The notes under the pieces are model-generated. The model had not been told where the DNA came from. It made no database searches and was given only the letters and a program-made list of their open reading frames with translations. The position numbers were made by a program, and so were the translations under genes. A stretch of 64,000 nucleotides of DNA from ASV31 sp965229765 (lineage in GTDB: Bacteria > Pseudomonadota > Alphaproteobacteria > Rhodobacterales > Rhodobacteraceae), in contig CBDDJT010000002.1 of NCBI GenBank assembly GCA_965229765.1, positions 930,001 through 994,000 on the forward strand, given 5' to 3'. This document shows, piece after piece, positions 53,881 through 63,435 of this stretch (positions are counted from its first letter, which is position 1; every line of letters begins with the position of its first letter).

Positions 53881-55464
53881 ATGGCGCCGGAAGAGTTCGA
53901 CGTGGTCATCAACGGCGGCGGCCCGGTGGGCATGGGACTGGCCATCGAACTGGGTCAGCGCGGCCTGCGCGTCGCGGTGGTGGAGCGCCACGTCGAGCCG
54001 CAGCCGATCCCCAAGGGCCAGAACCTGACCCAGCGCAGCAGCGAGCACTTCATCGCCTGGGGATGCCTTGACGAGATGCGCCGGGCCCATCCGCTGCCCA
54101 AGGGCGCGGGCATCGGCGGGATGACGAGCCACGGCACGCTGTTGTCGGGGTGGCACTATGACTGGCTGAACCGGGCCAGCGTGCGCGCCTACTACTTCGC
54201 CGACAATGCCCGGCTGCCGCAATACGCCACCGAGCGTGTGTTGCGCGCACGGGCAGCGGCGCTGGACGGTGTGCAGGTGCTTTATGGCTGGAGCGGGGTG
54301 GAGATTTCGCAGGACGCCGGGGGGGTGACGCTGACCGCCGAGGACGCGGGCGGCGCGCGGCGGATGCTGCGGGGGGGCTGGCTGGTGGGGTGCGACGGCA
54401 GCCGGTCCTTCACGCGACAGGCCGCGGGAATCACCGAGACACGGTCCGACCACGACAGGCTTATGGCGCTTCTGGTGTTCCGGTCCGAAGCCCTGCACGC
54501 ATTGCTGGAGCGCTATCCGGGCAAGGCGTTCTACAACGTGCTGCATCCCGACCACGACGGCTACTGGCTGTTCTTCGGGCGTGTGGATCACGGGGTGAGC
54601 TGGTTCTTTCATGCCCCGGTCCCGCCGGGTACGACGGCGGACAATTTCGACTTCACCGCCTTCCTGCACCGCGCGGTGGGAGAGCCGTTCGAGCTTGCGC
54701 TGGAGCATGTGGGCTTTTGGGACCTGCGCGTGTCCATGGCGGACGCCTACCGCAAGGGCCGGGTGTTCATCGCGGGAGACGCGGCGCACAGCCATCCGCC
54801 CTATGGCGGCTATGGCATCAACACCGGCTTCGAGGATGTGCGGAACCTTGGGTGGAAGCTGGCGGCACAGGTGCAGGGCTGGGGCGGGCCGGGCCTGCTG
54901 GACAGCTACGAGGCCGAGCGTCGGCCGGTCTTTGCCTCGACCGCGAAGGATTTCATAGAGCGCTTCATCGAGGCGGACCGGGATTTCCTGCGCCGCCATC
55001 ATCCCGACCGGGACCGGGCGGCGTTCGAGGAGGCGTGGGCGTCGCGCAATCTCGACGCCGAGGAGGTGAACGTGTTCGAGCCGAATTACGAAGGCTCGCC
55101 GCTGGTAGGCGGGCCGGGGGCGCCAAGCGCGCGCGGGCGGCATCAGCGGGCGGCGCGGGCCGGGCATCACCTTGCGCCGCCCTCTGCCGAGGGGGGCGAC
55201 GCGATGCTGGCGCGGCTGGGCGCGGGGTTCACCCTTTTGACCGTGGCGCCCGAGGGGGACGAGGCGCGGGCGATGCGCGCCGCGGCCGGGGCGCTTGGCG
55301 TTCCGCTGGAGATCGCGGCGCTGGCCGGGGACGAGGCGCGGGCCTACGAGGCGCAGGCCGTTCTGGTGCGGCCCGATCACTTCGTGGCATGGACCGATCG
55401 CGCGGGCGAAACCGGCGCCGATGCGCTGGCGCGGGCCGCGGGACATGGGCAGGTGGGGCGATGA
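53881..55464 (+). CDS. FAD-dependent aromatic monooxygenase
   Basis: 527 residues from the ATG at 53881, with GGGAGG upstream. FAD fold VINGGGPVGMGLAIELGQRG, then DGSRSFTRQ and the FAD phosphate motif VFIAGDAAHSHPPYGGYGINTGFEDVRNLGWKLAA. Phenol-hydroxylase-like group. C-terminal ~100 residues are a divergent thioredoxin-like region. Overlaps the next gene by ATGA. Confidence 0.87.
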   Translation: MAPEEFDVVINGGGPVGMGLAIELGQRGLRVAVVERHVEPQPIPKGQNLTQRSSEHFIAWGCLDEMRRAHPLPKGAGIGGMTSHGTLLSGWHYDWLNRASVRAYYFADNARLPQYATERVLRARAAALDGVQVLYGWSGVEISQDAGGVTLTAEDAGGARRMLRGGWLVGCDGSRSFTRQAAGITETRSDHDRLMALLVFRSEALHALLERYPGKAFYNVLHPDHDGYWLFFGRVDHGVSWFFHAPVPPGTTADNFDFTAFLHRAVGEPFELALEHVGFWDLRVSMADAYRKGRVFIAGDAAHSHPPYGGYGINTGFEDVRNLGWKLAAQVQGWGGPGLLDSYEAERRPVFASTAKDFIERFIEADRDFLRRHHPDRDRAAFEEAWASRNLDAEEVNVFEPNYEGSPLVGGPGAPSARGRHQRAARAGHHLAPPSAEGGDAMLARLGAGFTLLTVAPEGDEARAMRAAAGALGVPLEIAALAGDEARAYEAQAVLVRPDHFVAWTDRAGETGADALARAAGHGQVGR

Positions 55465-56768
55465 GCGACCGGCAAGAAACGACCGATGTGCTGGTGATCG
55501 GCGGCGGGACCGCCGGGTTCGGCGCGGCGGTGGCCGCCGGGCGGCAGGGGTTGCGCGTGACGCTGGTCGAGGCCACCAGCAAGGTGGGCGGCGTGATGGC
55601 CTTTTGCCCCGGGATGCCCTGGGGCGGGGGCTATCCGGTTGGACGGTCCATCGGCGGGCTGATGGCGGAACTGACCGCGCGGCTGGCCGCGATGGACCCG
55701 CCGGCGGCAGAGACGCGGGACTGCGCGCTGGCCAATTTCGGGCCGGAAGTCCTTTATGACCACGACATCGCCACGCTGACCATGTTCGAGATGCTGGAAG
55801 AGGCGGGCGTGCGGACGCGGCTGAACGCCATGGCGCTGCACCCGGTGATGGAGAACGGGCGGATCGCCCGGGTGGAGTGCTGCGACCGCAACGGCACCTT
55901 CGGCGTCGTGCCCCGGATCGTGATCGACTGTTCCGGGGACGGCGACATCTCGGCCAAGGCGGGGGTGCCGCACGTGATGGGCGATGCCAGCGGCAACATG
56001 ATGGCGGTCACGATTTCCTTTCACATGATCGGGGTGGACCGGGACGCGGCCTTTGCAGAGCCGGATCCTTATTTCACCCGATATGCCGCGCGGGGCGTGG
56101 CCGAGGGGCGGCTGCATCCCGACCTCTCACAGCTTTACCTGATGAAGGGATTTCATCCCGGCACGGTCTTCTGCAACTCGGTCCATGTGCGCGGGGTGGA
56201 TGGCACCGACCCGGTGGCGGCGGGCCGCGCCACGCAGGAAGGGCGGCGGCGCTGTCACCAGCTGGCGCGGTTCCTGCAAAGCGACGTTCCGGGGTTCGCG
56301 CAGGCCCATATGGCGATGCTGTCGCCGACGGTGGGTGTGCGGGAAACGCGCAAGTTGCAGGGCGTCTACAGGCTGACGGGGGCGGACCTTGCGCGCGGCA
56401 CGCGGTTCGCGGACGGGATCGTGGCCTGCGACAACCCCGTCGATGACGTGATGCGCGCGGATGGCGACATGACCCACGACGCGGCCCTGCCCCGGGGCAG
56501 TTACTACACCATACCCTTCCGGTCGCTGATCCCCGAGGGCGTGACGAACCTGATGTTCGCGGGGCGCATCCTGTCGGCGGACCCGGTGGCCTTCGCCTCT
56601 GTCCGGGGGATGCCGCAGTGCATGACGATGGGACAGGCCACGGGCACCGCTGCCGCGCTGGCCCTGCGCGACGGTGTTGCCGTGCAGGACGTCCCCGTCG
56701 CCGAACTGGTGGAACGGCTGTCGGCACAGGGGGTCAACAGGCTGGCCTGCGAGGCGGCGGCGGCCTAG
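55461..56768 (+). CDS. FAD-dependent oxidoreductase, FAD_oxidored type
   Basis: 435 residues. FAD motif TDVLVIGGGTAGFGAAVAAGRQG, VIDCSGDGDISAKAG, and the C-terminal IPFRSLIPEGVTNLMFAGRILSADPVAFASVRGMPQCMTMGQATGTAA, typical of the FAD_oxidored group. Coupled to the monooxygenase upstream; together they probably degrade an aromatic or heterocyclic compound. Substrate unknown. Confidence 0.87.
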   Translation: MSDRQETTDVLVIGGGTAGFGAAVAAGRQGLRVTLVEATSKVGGVMAFCPGMPWGGGYPVGRSIGGLMAELTARLAAMDPPAAETRDCALANFGPEVLYDHDIATLTMFEMLEEAGVRTRLNAMALHPVMENGRIARVECCDRNGTFGVVPRIVIDCSGDGDISAKAGVPHVMGDASGNMMAVTISFHMIGVDRDAAFAEPDPYFTRYAARGVAEGRLHPDLSQLYLMKGFHPGTVFCNSVHVRGVDGTDPVAAGRATQEGRRRCHQLARFLQSDVPGFAQAHMAMLSPTVGVRETRKLQGVYRLTGADLARGTRFADGIVACDNPVDDVMRADGDMTHDAALPRGSYYTIPFRSLIPEGVTNLMFAGRILSADPVAFASVRGMPQCMTMGQATGTAAALALRDGVAVQDVPVAELVERLSAQGVNRLACEAAAA

Positions 56769-56918
56769 TGCGGACATCGGTGTCGGGCGCAACGAAACGG
56801 TGCTTGGAGCCCAGAGTCACAAATGCTGTGATTTTCATGAGTGTCCGCTAATTGGAAGCCTTCGATGCCGCACTTCGCTGTGCGCGTAGCTGACAGGTCA
56901 CTCAGCCGACTCTCAATG

Positions 56919-57560
56919 CTATTCGGCGTTGATGCCCATCCTCCAAAGCAATTGATTAAACCGGTCTTGCCCATAGAAGGGTTCTCCTCTGTATGCCATC
57001 AACGGCACACCCCAATGCCCGAGGTCGAGCATCGCGTGATGATTGTTTTCAAGCTCATGCGCGACGTCATGCCAAGGCGCGCTTTCCAGGACCTGATCAT
57101 GCTGCAATCCAATGCGCGTCATGCCGTCACGAAGAAATCCGCTTTGGTCCCAGTTTGGGTTGGCTCCGTTCCAAAGACCTCGACCAATGTGATCGAGAAA
57201 AGCGAGGCTCTTTCCCGCTCGGCTTGCGCCAACAAAAAGCCGGTAGAGCCTTTCGATCAGGGGCTGTTCCTGTGTTGCGATCCAGACAGAACCCGGTTCA
57301 AACTGAATAGGAGACGGGTCTGGGTAGGCGTAGGGCAATTGCAGATAGGCCGCCGTTCGCTCTGTGTCGGTCTTGAAGTAGCGCTGCTCGACCTCACCTC
57401 GGTCCTTGGTGGCTTGTGGCATCCGCAACACGATTCCCAAGACTGGGCGAATGACTACATCGACCTCGCGTTGTGACAGCCAGATTAACCGGTCGAGCAA
57501 AAAGTAGCAGTAGTCGCTTTGAAGCGAATACCAAACGTCAACACGTGGTTTTGTGGGCAT
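56919..57560 (-). CDS. DsbA-like/HCCA isomerase protein, AT-rich
   Basis: 213 residues with a start DVWYSLQSDYCYFLLDRLIWL typical of the HCCA-isomerase (kappa GST) branch of thioredoxin folds, where SxxSxY replaces CxxC. Late segments WGVPLMAYRGEPFYGQDR fit. Much AT-richer than its neighbours and with different codon use, so likely acquired. The link with the FAD enzymes next to it is only positional. Confidence 0.75.
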   Translation of the reverse strand: MPTKPRVDVWYSLQSDYCYFLLDRLIWLSQREVDVVIRPVLGIVLRMPQATKDRGEVEQRYFKTDTERTAAYLQLPYAYPDPSPIQFEPGSVWIATQEQPLIERLYRLFVGASRAGKSLAFLDHIGRGLWNGANPNWDQSGFLRDGMTRIGLQHDQVLESAPWHDVAHELENNHHAMLDLGHWGVPLMAYRGEPFYGQDRFNQLLWRMGINAE

Positions 57561-57907
57561 CTGTCTGATCTATCCCTTTGATACGCAATCTTTGCTCGGC
57601 TCAATTGCTGACGCAATTACGCGAACGGAGAAACGGGCTCAACTAACCCTAAACTCTCACCATCATTTGACCGTACCCGTGTCGCAATAGAAAACTGCGA
57701 AGCGGGCTTTGCAGTCTCATTGAACAATGTCCGTTTCGTCCCGCATGGCCGTCGTTCAGGCGCGAGGCGGCGAAGGTCAGCTTTCCACCCGCGCGACGGG
57801 GGCTAGGGGACCGGGCTTTGGTCGCTTTGGGCGTCGTGTGGTCGTCCGGGTGTTTCTTGCGGGCTTGCGACGTCTGCCGTCACCGGCTGGTCTGTCCTGC
57901 TCTGCCC
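57561..57907. other. AT-richer gene-free stretch
   Basis: No gene with family features. The first part (to about 57720) is AT-rich like the isomerase gene, and includes a stretch around 57600-57700 of mixed AT tracts; the rest returns to local composition and abuts the stop of the TolB-like gene. I see no clear hairpin. Confidence 0.5.
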
Positions 57908-58735
57908 CTAGCCGACGAGGTATCGCACGAAGGCGAAGCGGTGCCCGCCGGGCGACCAGCAGGGCACGTTCAGCGTGCCCTGCCCGCCGAGAAATCGGGC
58001 AAGAACGGTCGTGCCCGCAGTCGCGAGGTCGAGCAGGCGAAGCTCTACCGGGCGGTTTGCCGGATGGCCGCGCGTTCCGGGCAGGTAGGACAGGTAGAGG
58101 ACGTGCCGCCCGTCCGGGGCGGGATGGGGGAACCAGTTGACGCGGTCGTCGGACGTCATCGGCTCTGGTCCGGTGCCATCGGGGGCCATGCGCCACAGGT
58201 CCATCGACCCGCCCCGGTCCGAGTTGAACCAGATGTGCCGCCCGTCCGGGCTGTAGTCCGGGCCGTCATAGTGGTGCGGTCCCGAGATCAGGACGGTTTC
58301 CGCGCCGCCGCCTGCGGGAATGGTGGCGATGCCGAACTGACCGTCACGCAGGCAGGTGCAGGCCAGCCGCGCCCCGTCCGGGGACCAGCCGTGCCACCAG
58401 CTGGGGGCGTTGGGCGTGACAAGCTGCGGCTGGCCGCCGTTGGCGGGCAGGGTATAGACCTGCGACGTGCCCCGGCCCGGCGCGTTCGACACCACAAGTG
58501 TCCGGCCATCGGGCGAGATGCCGTGGTCATTGTTCAGCGCGGCAAGCGCGCCGGTATCGATCGGGACTAGGCGCGGGCTGTCGAGGGGTACGCGAAAAAG
58601 CCGCCCGCCGCCATTCACGAACAGGCTGGCGCCGTCGGGCGCCCAATTGGGCGCCTCTATGTGGCCGTCGTGATCCAGGAGGGTCTCTGCCCGGCCGGTG
58701 CCACGGTCGAAGATCTGGAGCAGGCTGCGCATCAT
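57908..58735 (-). CDS. TolB-like beta-propeller protein
   Basis: 275 residues from ATG 58735 (a second ATG follows at once). Repeats of a WSPDG / YSPDG / ISPDG type (APNWAPDGASLFVN; DHGISPDGRTLVVS; WHGWSPDGARLAC; GPDYSPDGRHIWFNSDRGGSMDLWRM) make a six-bladed propeller. No signal peptide, so likely cytoplasmic or a pseudo-lyase, as in some oligogalacturonate-lyase relatives. It lies 20 bases after the epimerase gene. Confidence 0.8.
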   Translation of the reverse strand: MMRSLLQIFDRGTGRAETLLDHDGHIEAPNWAPDGASLFVNGGGRLFRVPLDSPRLVPIDTGALAALNNDHGISPDGRTLVVSNAPGRGTSQVYTLPANGGQPQLVTPNAPSWWHGWSPDGARLACTCLRDGQFGIATIPAGGGAETVLISGPHHYDGPDYSPDGRHIWFNSDRGGSMDLWRMAPDGTGPEPMTSDDRVNWFPHPAPDGRHVLYLSYLPGTRGHPANRPVELRLLDLATAGTTVLARFLGGQGTLNVPCWSPGGHRFAFVRYLVG

Positions 58736-58755
58736 GTCACCCGATCGGGGGGCGG

Positions 58756-60006
58756 TCAGCCCCGGACCTGCCCGGCTGCCAGCCCTTCGGCCAGCCGCGA
58801 CAGACCCGCCACGGGCGGGAAAAGCACCGCCTGCACGGCGTGGTAGATGTCGGGTTTGCCGGCGAACTGGGTCGATGCGGGCTTGCCTTGGTCGTCGATC
58901 TCGGGGAACCAGCCGCCGCGCGCATGGTCGATGAAATGCGCCTCGGCGAAGTGCCACATCCGGCGATACCAGACCTCGTCCTCCGCGGACCGGTCGAGCT
59001 TTATCAGCGCGGCAAGCACGCCGATCGCCTCTGTCACCGGCCACCAGTAGCGGTCGCGCACGTCCGGCGTGCCGTCGGGGTTCAGGGTATAGACAAGGCC
59101 CCCGCGTTCGGGGTCCCAGGCGTCGTCCAGCGCCTGCTGAACGACGCGTCGCGCCGTTTGCGGGCTGCCGTCATCGGGGCGGCCGCGCAGGTCCCAGAAT
59201 TGCAGGAGCAGCCGCCCCAGTTCCAGCGAATGGCCCGGCGTCGTGCCCGCCGGGCGGAACATCGGATTGCCCGAATAGCCGGGATCCACCTGCCAGCCGG
59301 CCGTGTAGTGTTCGGGCAGGCGCCAGCCATGCGCCGGGGCGATGCGGCCAAGGAAGAAGTCGAGGATGCGGCCCGCGCGGTCGAGATAGACGTCGCGCCC
59401 GGTCGCCTCGAACGCGGTCAGCAGGGCCTCGACCCCGTGCATGTTGGCGTTCATCCCGCGATAGGACGAGAACGGCGACCAGTCCCGGTTGAACTCGTCG
59501 CTGAAAAGACCGGGGCCGTCTTCCCAGAAATGCGCGTCGAGGATGGCGGTGGCGTCGTCGATCAGCCGGTCGGCGTCGGGATGGCCCGCCATGCGCGCGC
59601 TGGCGCCGGCCAGCAGCACGAAGACATGGCCATAGGCCAGCTTGCGCCCGTCGCTGACCGTGTCGCCGCGCAGCCCGTAGACGTATCCGCCGTGGGTCGC
59701 GTCGCGGTGGTGCGACCAGAGGTAGGCCATGCCGGCGTCGACGATCGCCTTGGCGTCGGCGCGCCCGGCCAGATGGCCCAGCGCGTAGGAATGCACCATG
59801 CGGCTGGTCGAATGCAGCTCTTGCGGGGCGTCGGGCAGCGGGGTGCCGCCGGTGCCAAGCACATGGAACCCCGCCACCGGATGCAGGCTGGCGGCGTGGA
59901 AATCGAAGAGACGGTCGGCCTCTGCCCGCAGGAAGGCGAGATGAACGGGATCGTCGAGCCAGAAGTCACCGGGACCGGACGGCATTTTGGGGGAAGCGAT
60001 GGGCAT
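58756..60006 (-). CDS. AGE family epimerase/isomerase
   Basis: 416 residues from the ATG at 60006, with AAGAGG eight bases upstream. (alpha/alpha)6 barrel motifs: PQELHSTSRMVHSYALGHLAG, HGGYVYGLRG, MNANMHGVEALLTAFEATG, TTPGHSLELGRLLLQFW and the end GGWFPEIDDQGKP...GKPDIYHAVQAVLFP. The catalytic His residues are kept. N-acylglucosamine 2-epimerase superfamily, also aldose-ketose isomerases. Sugar is unknown; pairs with the TolB-like gene. Confidence 0.88.
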   Translation of the reverse strand: MPIASPKMPSGPGDFWLDDPVHLAFLRAEADRLFDFHAASLHPVAGFHVLGTGGTPLPDAPQELHSTSRMVHSYALGHLAGRADAKAIVDAGMAYLWSHHRDATHGGYVYGLRGDTVSDGRKLAYGHVFVLLAGASARMAGHPDADRLIDDATAILDAHFWEDGPGLFSDEFNRDWSPFSSYRGMNANMHGVEALLTAFEATGRDVYLDRAGRILDFFLGRIAPAHGWRLPEHYTAGWQVDPGYSGNPMFRPAGTTPGHSLELGRLLLQFWDLRGRPDDGSPQTARRVVQQALDDAWDPERGGLVYTLNPDGTPDVRDRYWWPVTEAIGVLAALIKLDRSAEDEVWYRRMWHFAEAHFIDHARGGWFPEIDDQGKPASTQFAGKPDIYHAVQAVLFPPVAGLSRLAEGLAAGQVRG

Positions 60007-60357
60007 TGTGACCTCTTGTTGACCAACAGACGAACCGGATGGCGGGGACGCCCCGAACCGCTGCCGCGCGCCATCCCTGCCGGCGTCACGTGTAGCGCCA
60101 TGGCCGGGAACGCTCAATCGGGGTTCGGGCGGCCGGGCAAGAAGCCCGGGGGCCGCGATCCCGTTGGGGACGGGCCGTCGGACGGGACGGCACCGCCCCG
60201 GGCAGCCGCCACGCCGGGGGTGCGCGCGTCTTGCTCCGAGGTTGCGGCGGCGCGCCAAGGGAACAGAGGCGGGCCATGTCACGCACGGCTCTGTTGACGG
60301 GCGCGCAGCTTTGGCCCCATGATCCTAAATTATATCAATAGGACAACTTGGCAGGGC
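60007..60357. other. Divergent promoter region, epimerase/flavoprotein
   Basis: About 350 bases. The last 50 (from 60320) turn AT-rich (taaattatatcaatagg) before the flavoprotein start, fitting a promoter. A GC-rich inverted stretch, gggcggccgggc...gcccgggggccgc, lies near 60127-60155. No convincing gene. Confidence 0.5.
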
Positions 60358-61809
60358 ATGGAGAGCACCAGAGGCCAGAATCCGGGGACGAACGCGGCGC
60401 TTTCGGGCGACGTGCTGGTCGTCGGCGCGGGAACGGCCGGCCTTCCCGCCGCGATCTTCGCCGCGCGGCGCGGGGCGCGGGTGATCCTTGCCGAGGCAGA
60501 GGCAACGCCCGGCGGCACGCTGCGGCGCGCGGCCGGGCATGTGAGCGCCGGGGGCACGCGGCTTCAGCGCGAGAAGGGGATCGAGGACAGCCCCGAGGCG
60601 CACAGCGCCGACGTCGCGCGGATCACGGGCGGAACGGCCGACCCGGAGATGGTGGCGCGGGCCTGCCAGATGGCGCCGCGCACGGTCGCGTGGCTGGACG
60701 AACTGGGGCTGGACTGGGACCCGGCCTGCCCCGCGATTCTGCACGCGCTGGAGGCCTATTCGGTGCCGCGCACCTACTGGGGGCGCGACCGCGGGCGGTC
60801 CATCGCGGCGGTGCTGGTCCCGGAACTGGAACGCGAGATCGACGCGGGGCGGATCGCCTTCCTGCCGCGCCACCGGCTGGAGGCGCTTGAGCAGGGCGGG
60901 GGCACTGTCACCGGCGCCCGTTTCCGCCGCGCGGACGGCGGCGTGGCGCGGATCAGCGCGGCGCAGACCGTGCTGACCAGCGGCGGCTATACCGCGAACC
61001 CGGCGCTGTTTGCCGAGATGACGGGCGGGCTGCCGCTGTGCGGCGGGGCCGAGCCCGCGAACACCGGCGCGGGCCTGACCGCCGCGCGCGAGATCGGCGC
61101 GGCAGTGCGCCCGGCGCGGCATTTCCTGCCTCATGTGGGCGGCATAGAGGATCCGCCGGGCAGCCGCCGGACGGCGCGCGCAGACAATCCCGTGCTGATG
61201 CCCGCGCGCCAGCCTTGGGAGATCTATGTCGACAGCGATGGCCGCCGCTGCCTGCGCGAGGACGAACCGGACCGCGTGGTGCAACAGCGGGCCATGACCG
61301 GGGTGCGGGAGATGACGTTCTGGATCGTCTGGGACGCCGCGATCGACGCCGCCGCGCCCGACCTCCTGCCGACGTGGCGGGGGCCGCGGCTGGAGGCCGC
61401 CTGGGCCGATCATCCCGCGTTCAGCAGGGCCGATACGCTCCACGATCTGGCGCGCACGGCTGGCATGGATCCGGGCGGGCTGGCCGAGACCGTCGCAGCG
61501 TGGAACGCGGCGCTGGCCTCGGGCGCACCCGATCCCCTGGGCCGGACACACCGCCCCGCCGCCATCGCGACACCGCCCTTCTTCGCGGTGCGCAACCACG
61601 GAACCACGGCCACCTCCAGCGGCGGGCTTGTGGTCGACCCGGACTGCCGCGTCCTCGACACGCAGGGCCGGCCCATCGCCGGGCTGTTCGCCGCCGGAGA
61701 AATCCTGGGGCGAGAGCTTTTGTCCGGCAACGCCTTCGTCGGGGGGATGTCGATCACCCCGGCGCTCGCCTTTGGGCGCCGGCTCGGAGAAGCCGGGCTC
61801 GTCTGGTAA
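60358..61809 (+). CDS. FAD-binding flavoprotein, fumarate-reductase-like
   Basis: 483 residues from the ATG at 60358; an ATG 39 bases upstream is possible. FAD motif VLVVGAGTAGLPAAIFAARRG, a succinate dehydrogenase/fumarate reductase fold, SGGYTANPALFAEMTGG, and the C-terminal TSSGGLVVDPDCRVLDTQGRPIAGLFAAGEI and LSGNAFVGGMSITPALAFG. FAD_binding_2 family, as in tricarballylate or ketosteroid dehydrogenases. Next to a solute-binding protein, so likely acts on the imported compound. Confidence 0.83.
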   Translation: MESTRGQNPGTNAALSGDVLVVGAGTAGLPAAIFAARRGARVILAEAEATPGGTLRRAAGHVSAGGTRLQREKGIEDSPEAHSADVARITGGTADPEMVARACQMAPRTVAWLDELGLDWDPACPAILHALEAYSVPRTYWGRDRGRSIAAVLVPELEREIDAGRIAFLPRHRLEALEQGGGTVTGARFRRADGGVARISAAQTVLTSGGYTANPALFAEMTGGLPLCGGAEPANTGAGLTAAREIGAAVRPARHFLPHVGGIEDPPGSRRTARADNPVLMPARQPWEIYVDSDGRRCLREDEPDRVVQQRAMTGVREMTFWIVWDAAIDAAAPDLLPTWRGPRLEAAWADHPAFSRADTLHDLARTAGMDPGGLAETVAAWNAALASGAPDPLGRTHRPAAIATPPFFAVRNHGTTATSSGGLVVDPDCRVLDTQGRPIAGLFAAGEILGRELLSGNAFVGGMSITPALAFGRRLGEAGLVW

Positions 61810-61840
61810 CCAACGAAACGAACCTCAGCAGGGAGAACAC

Positions 61841-63352
61841 ATGATGCTGAAAAACTGGAAGACCGTATCACTGGCCGCCGCGGCGGGCCTTGCGCTGGCC
61901 ACGGCCCCCGCGCTGGCGCAGACGCTGCGCGTCGGCGTCTGGGACCTGCCGCCGGGCAAGGGCAACCCCTTTACCGGCCGCTCGGTGCCGTCCATTTTCG
62001 TCTGGGACGCGGTGTTCGATCCGCTGGTGCGGATCGGCGAGGATGGCAGCGCGCAGCCGGTGCTGGCCGAAAGCTGGGAAGCGGTCGAGCCGACGCGCTG
62101 GCGCTTCAACCTGAAGGACGGCATCGCCTTTTCGAACGGCGCGGCGTTCAACGCCGACGCGGTGGTCGCCACCATAGAGTACCTGATGACCGAGGATGGA
62201 CGCGCCTCTTCCGTCGGGGGCGAGGTGCGCAACATCAGCGGGGTCGAGAAGGTCGATGACATGACCGTCGATATCCTGACATCCGGCCCCGATCCGGTGC
62301 TGCCCAACAAGCTGGGGCTGGTCTACATCGTCGAGGCGGGCGCATGGGCCGAGCTTGGTCCCGAAGGCTATGCCGAGACGCCGGTGGGCACCGGGTCCTT
62401 CGAGGTGACCGGCTGGGGCACTGGCGACGCGCAACTGTCCGCGAACGAGGCAAGCTGGCGGGCGCCCGAGATCGACGGCGTGACCGTGATCGAGCTTCCC
62501 GAGCGGGCCGCGCGGCTTCAGGCGCTGCTTTCGGGGCAGATCGACGTGGGCTTTGGTTTCTCGCCGGACAACATCGCGCAGATGGAAGGCGCCGACATGG
62601 AGGTGGTGGCCACGCCCGCGCCGCAGGTGATGTCGCTTGCCTTCACCACCGAAGCGCATCCCGACAGCCCGTTCAACGACGTGCGGGTGCGGCAGGCGGC
62701 CAACCTTGCCGTCAACCGCGATCTGATCGCCGAGGTGCTGCTGGGCGGTCTGGGCAATGGCGCCGGGCAGGCCGGCACGCCGGCGGCCTTCGGCTATGAC
62801 CCGTCGCTGCCGTCCTATCCCTACGATCCCGAGAAGGCGCGCGCGCTTCTGGCCGAGGCGGGCTATGCCGACGGGATCGACATAACGGCGCATGTGGTCG
62901 TGGGCTCTTTCCCGGCCGACAGCGAGATCTATCAGCAGGCGGCGATCGATCTGGGCGCGGTGGGCATCAACGTGGAACTTCAGCAGATCCGGTTCCCCGA
63001 ATGGCTGGATTTCTTCCTGAACAACACCTGGCCCGGCGAGATGTTCGGATCGTCGTGGAACACGGCCCCCTACATGGACACGATCCGGCCCTACACCTAC
63101 ATGACCTGCGCCAAGCGTGTTCCGCACTTCTGCGACGAAAGCATGACACCGCTTTATGACGCGACCTATGCAGAGTTCGACCCCGCCGCGCGCAGCGCGC
63201 TGCTGCATGAACTGCACGCCCTGACGATGGAGGTGCTGCCGGCGCTGTTCCTTGTCGAGCAGGTGGACGTGACCGGCGTTGCGCCGAACGTGCAGGGGCT
63301 GACCTACGTCAACCGCAGCGTCAACTACGACAACGTGACGATGAGCGAGTGA
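61841..63352 (+). CDS. ABC transporter substrate-binding protein, oligopeptide (SBP family 5) type
   Basis: 503 residues from the ATG at 61841, with AGGGAG upstream. Signal peptide to about residue 27 (LALATAPALAQT). Typical segments FVWDAVFDPLVRIGEDGSAQPVLAESWEAVEPTRWRFNLKDGIAFSNGAAFNADAVVATIEY and FNDVRVRQAANLAVNRDLIAEVLLGG. Periplasmic; binds peptides or other small amphipathic solutes. The permease genes are not in the window. Confidence 0.9.
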   Translation: MMLKNWKTVSLAAAAGLALATAPALAQTLRVGVWDLPPGKGNPFTGRSVPSIFVWDAVFDPLVRIGEDGSAQPVLAESWEAVEPTRWRFNLKDGIAFSNGAAFNADAVVATIEYLMTEDGRASSVGGEVRNISGVEKVDDMTVDILTSGPDPVLPNKLGLVYIVEAGAWAELGPEGYAETPVGTGSFEVTGWGTGDAQLSANEASWRAPEIDGVTVIELPERAARLQALLSGQIDVGFGFSPDNIAQMEGADMEVVATPAPQVMSLAFTTEAHPDSPFNDVRVRQAANLAVNRDLIAEVLLGGLGNGAGQAGTPAAFGYDPSLPSYPYDPEKARALLAEAGYADGIDITAHVVVGSFPADSEIYQQAAIDLGAVGINVELQQIRFPEWLDFFLNNTWPGEMFGSSWNTAPYMDTIRPYTYMTCAKRVPHFCDESMTPLYDATYAEFDPAARSALLHELHALTMEVLPALFLVEQVDVTGVAPNVQGLTYVNRSVNYDNVTMSE

Positions 63353-63361
63353 CGCGAAACG

Positions 63362-63425
63362 GCCCGGCGCGTGGGCGCCGGGCCGCTGTGGCAGAGACGC
63401 CCGGCGCCCACGCGCCGGGCGTTTT
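63362..63425. terminator. Paired hairpins forming a strong terminator
   Basis: A 22-base hairpin (63362-63383; nine-base arms, loop gtgg) is followed 15 bases later by its exact reverse complement (63399-63420; arms 63398-63406 and 63413-63421), and then TTTT. The two can each fold alone, or pair with each other as one 22-bp stem. Lies between the SBP gene and a convergent minus-strand gene. Confidence 0.8.
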
Positions 63426-63435
63426 CCTTTACGCG

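Noticed and set aside
60086..60286. Minus-strand frame upstream of the epimerase start
   Set aside because: Arg/Pro/Ala-rich with no family features; the ribosome site supports the start at 60006.
58498..60297. Long plus-strand frame over the epimerase/TolB genes
   Set aside because: Shadow frame; minus strand has clear motifs.
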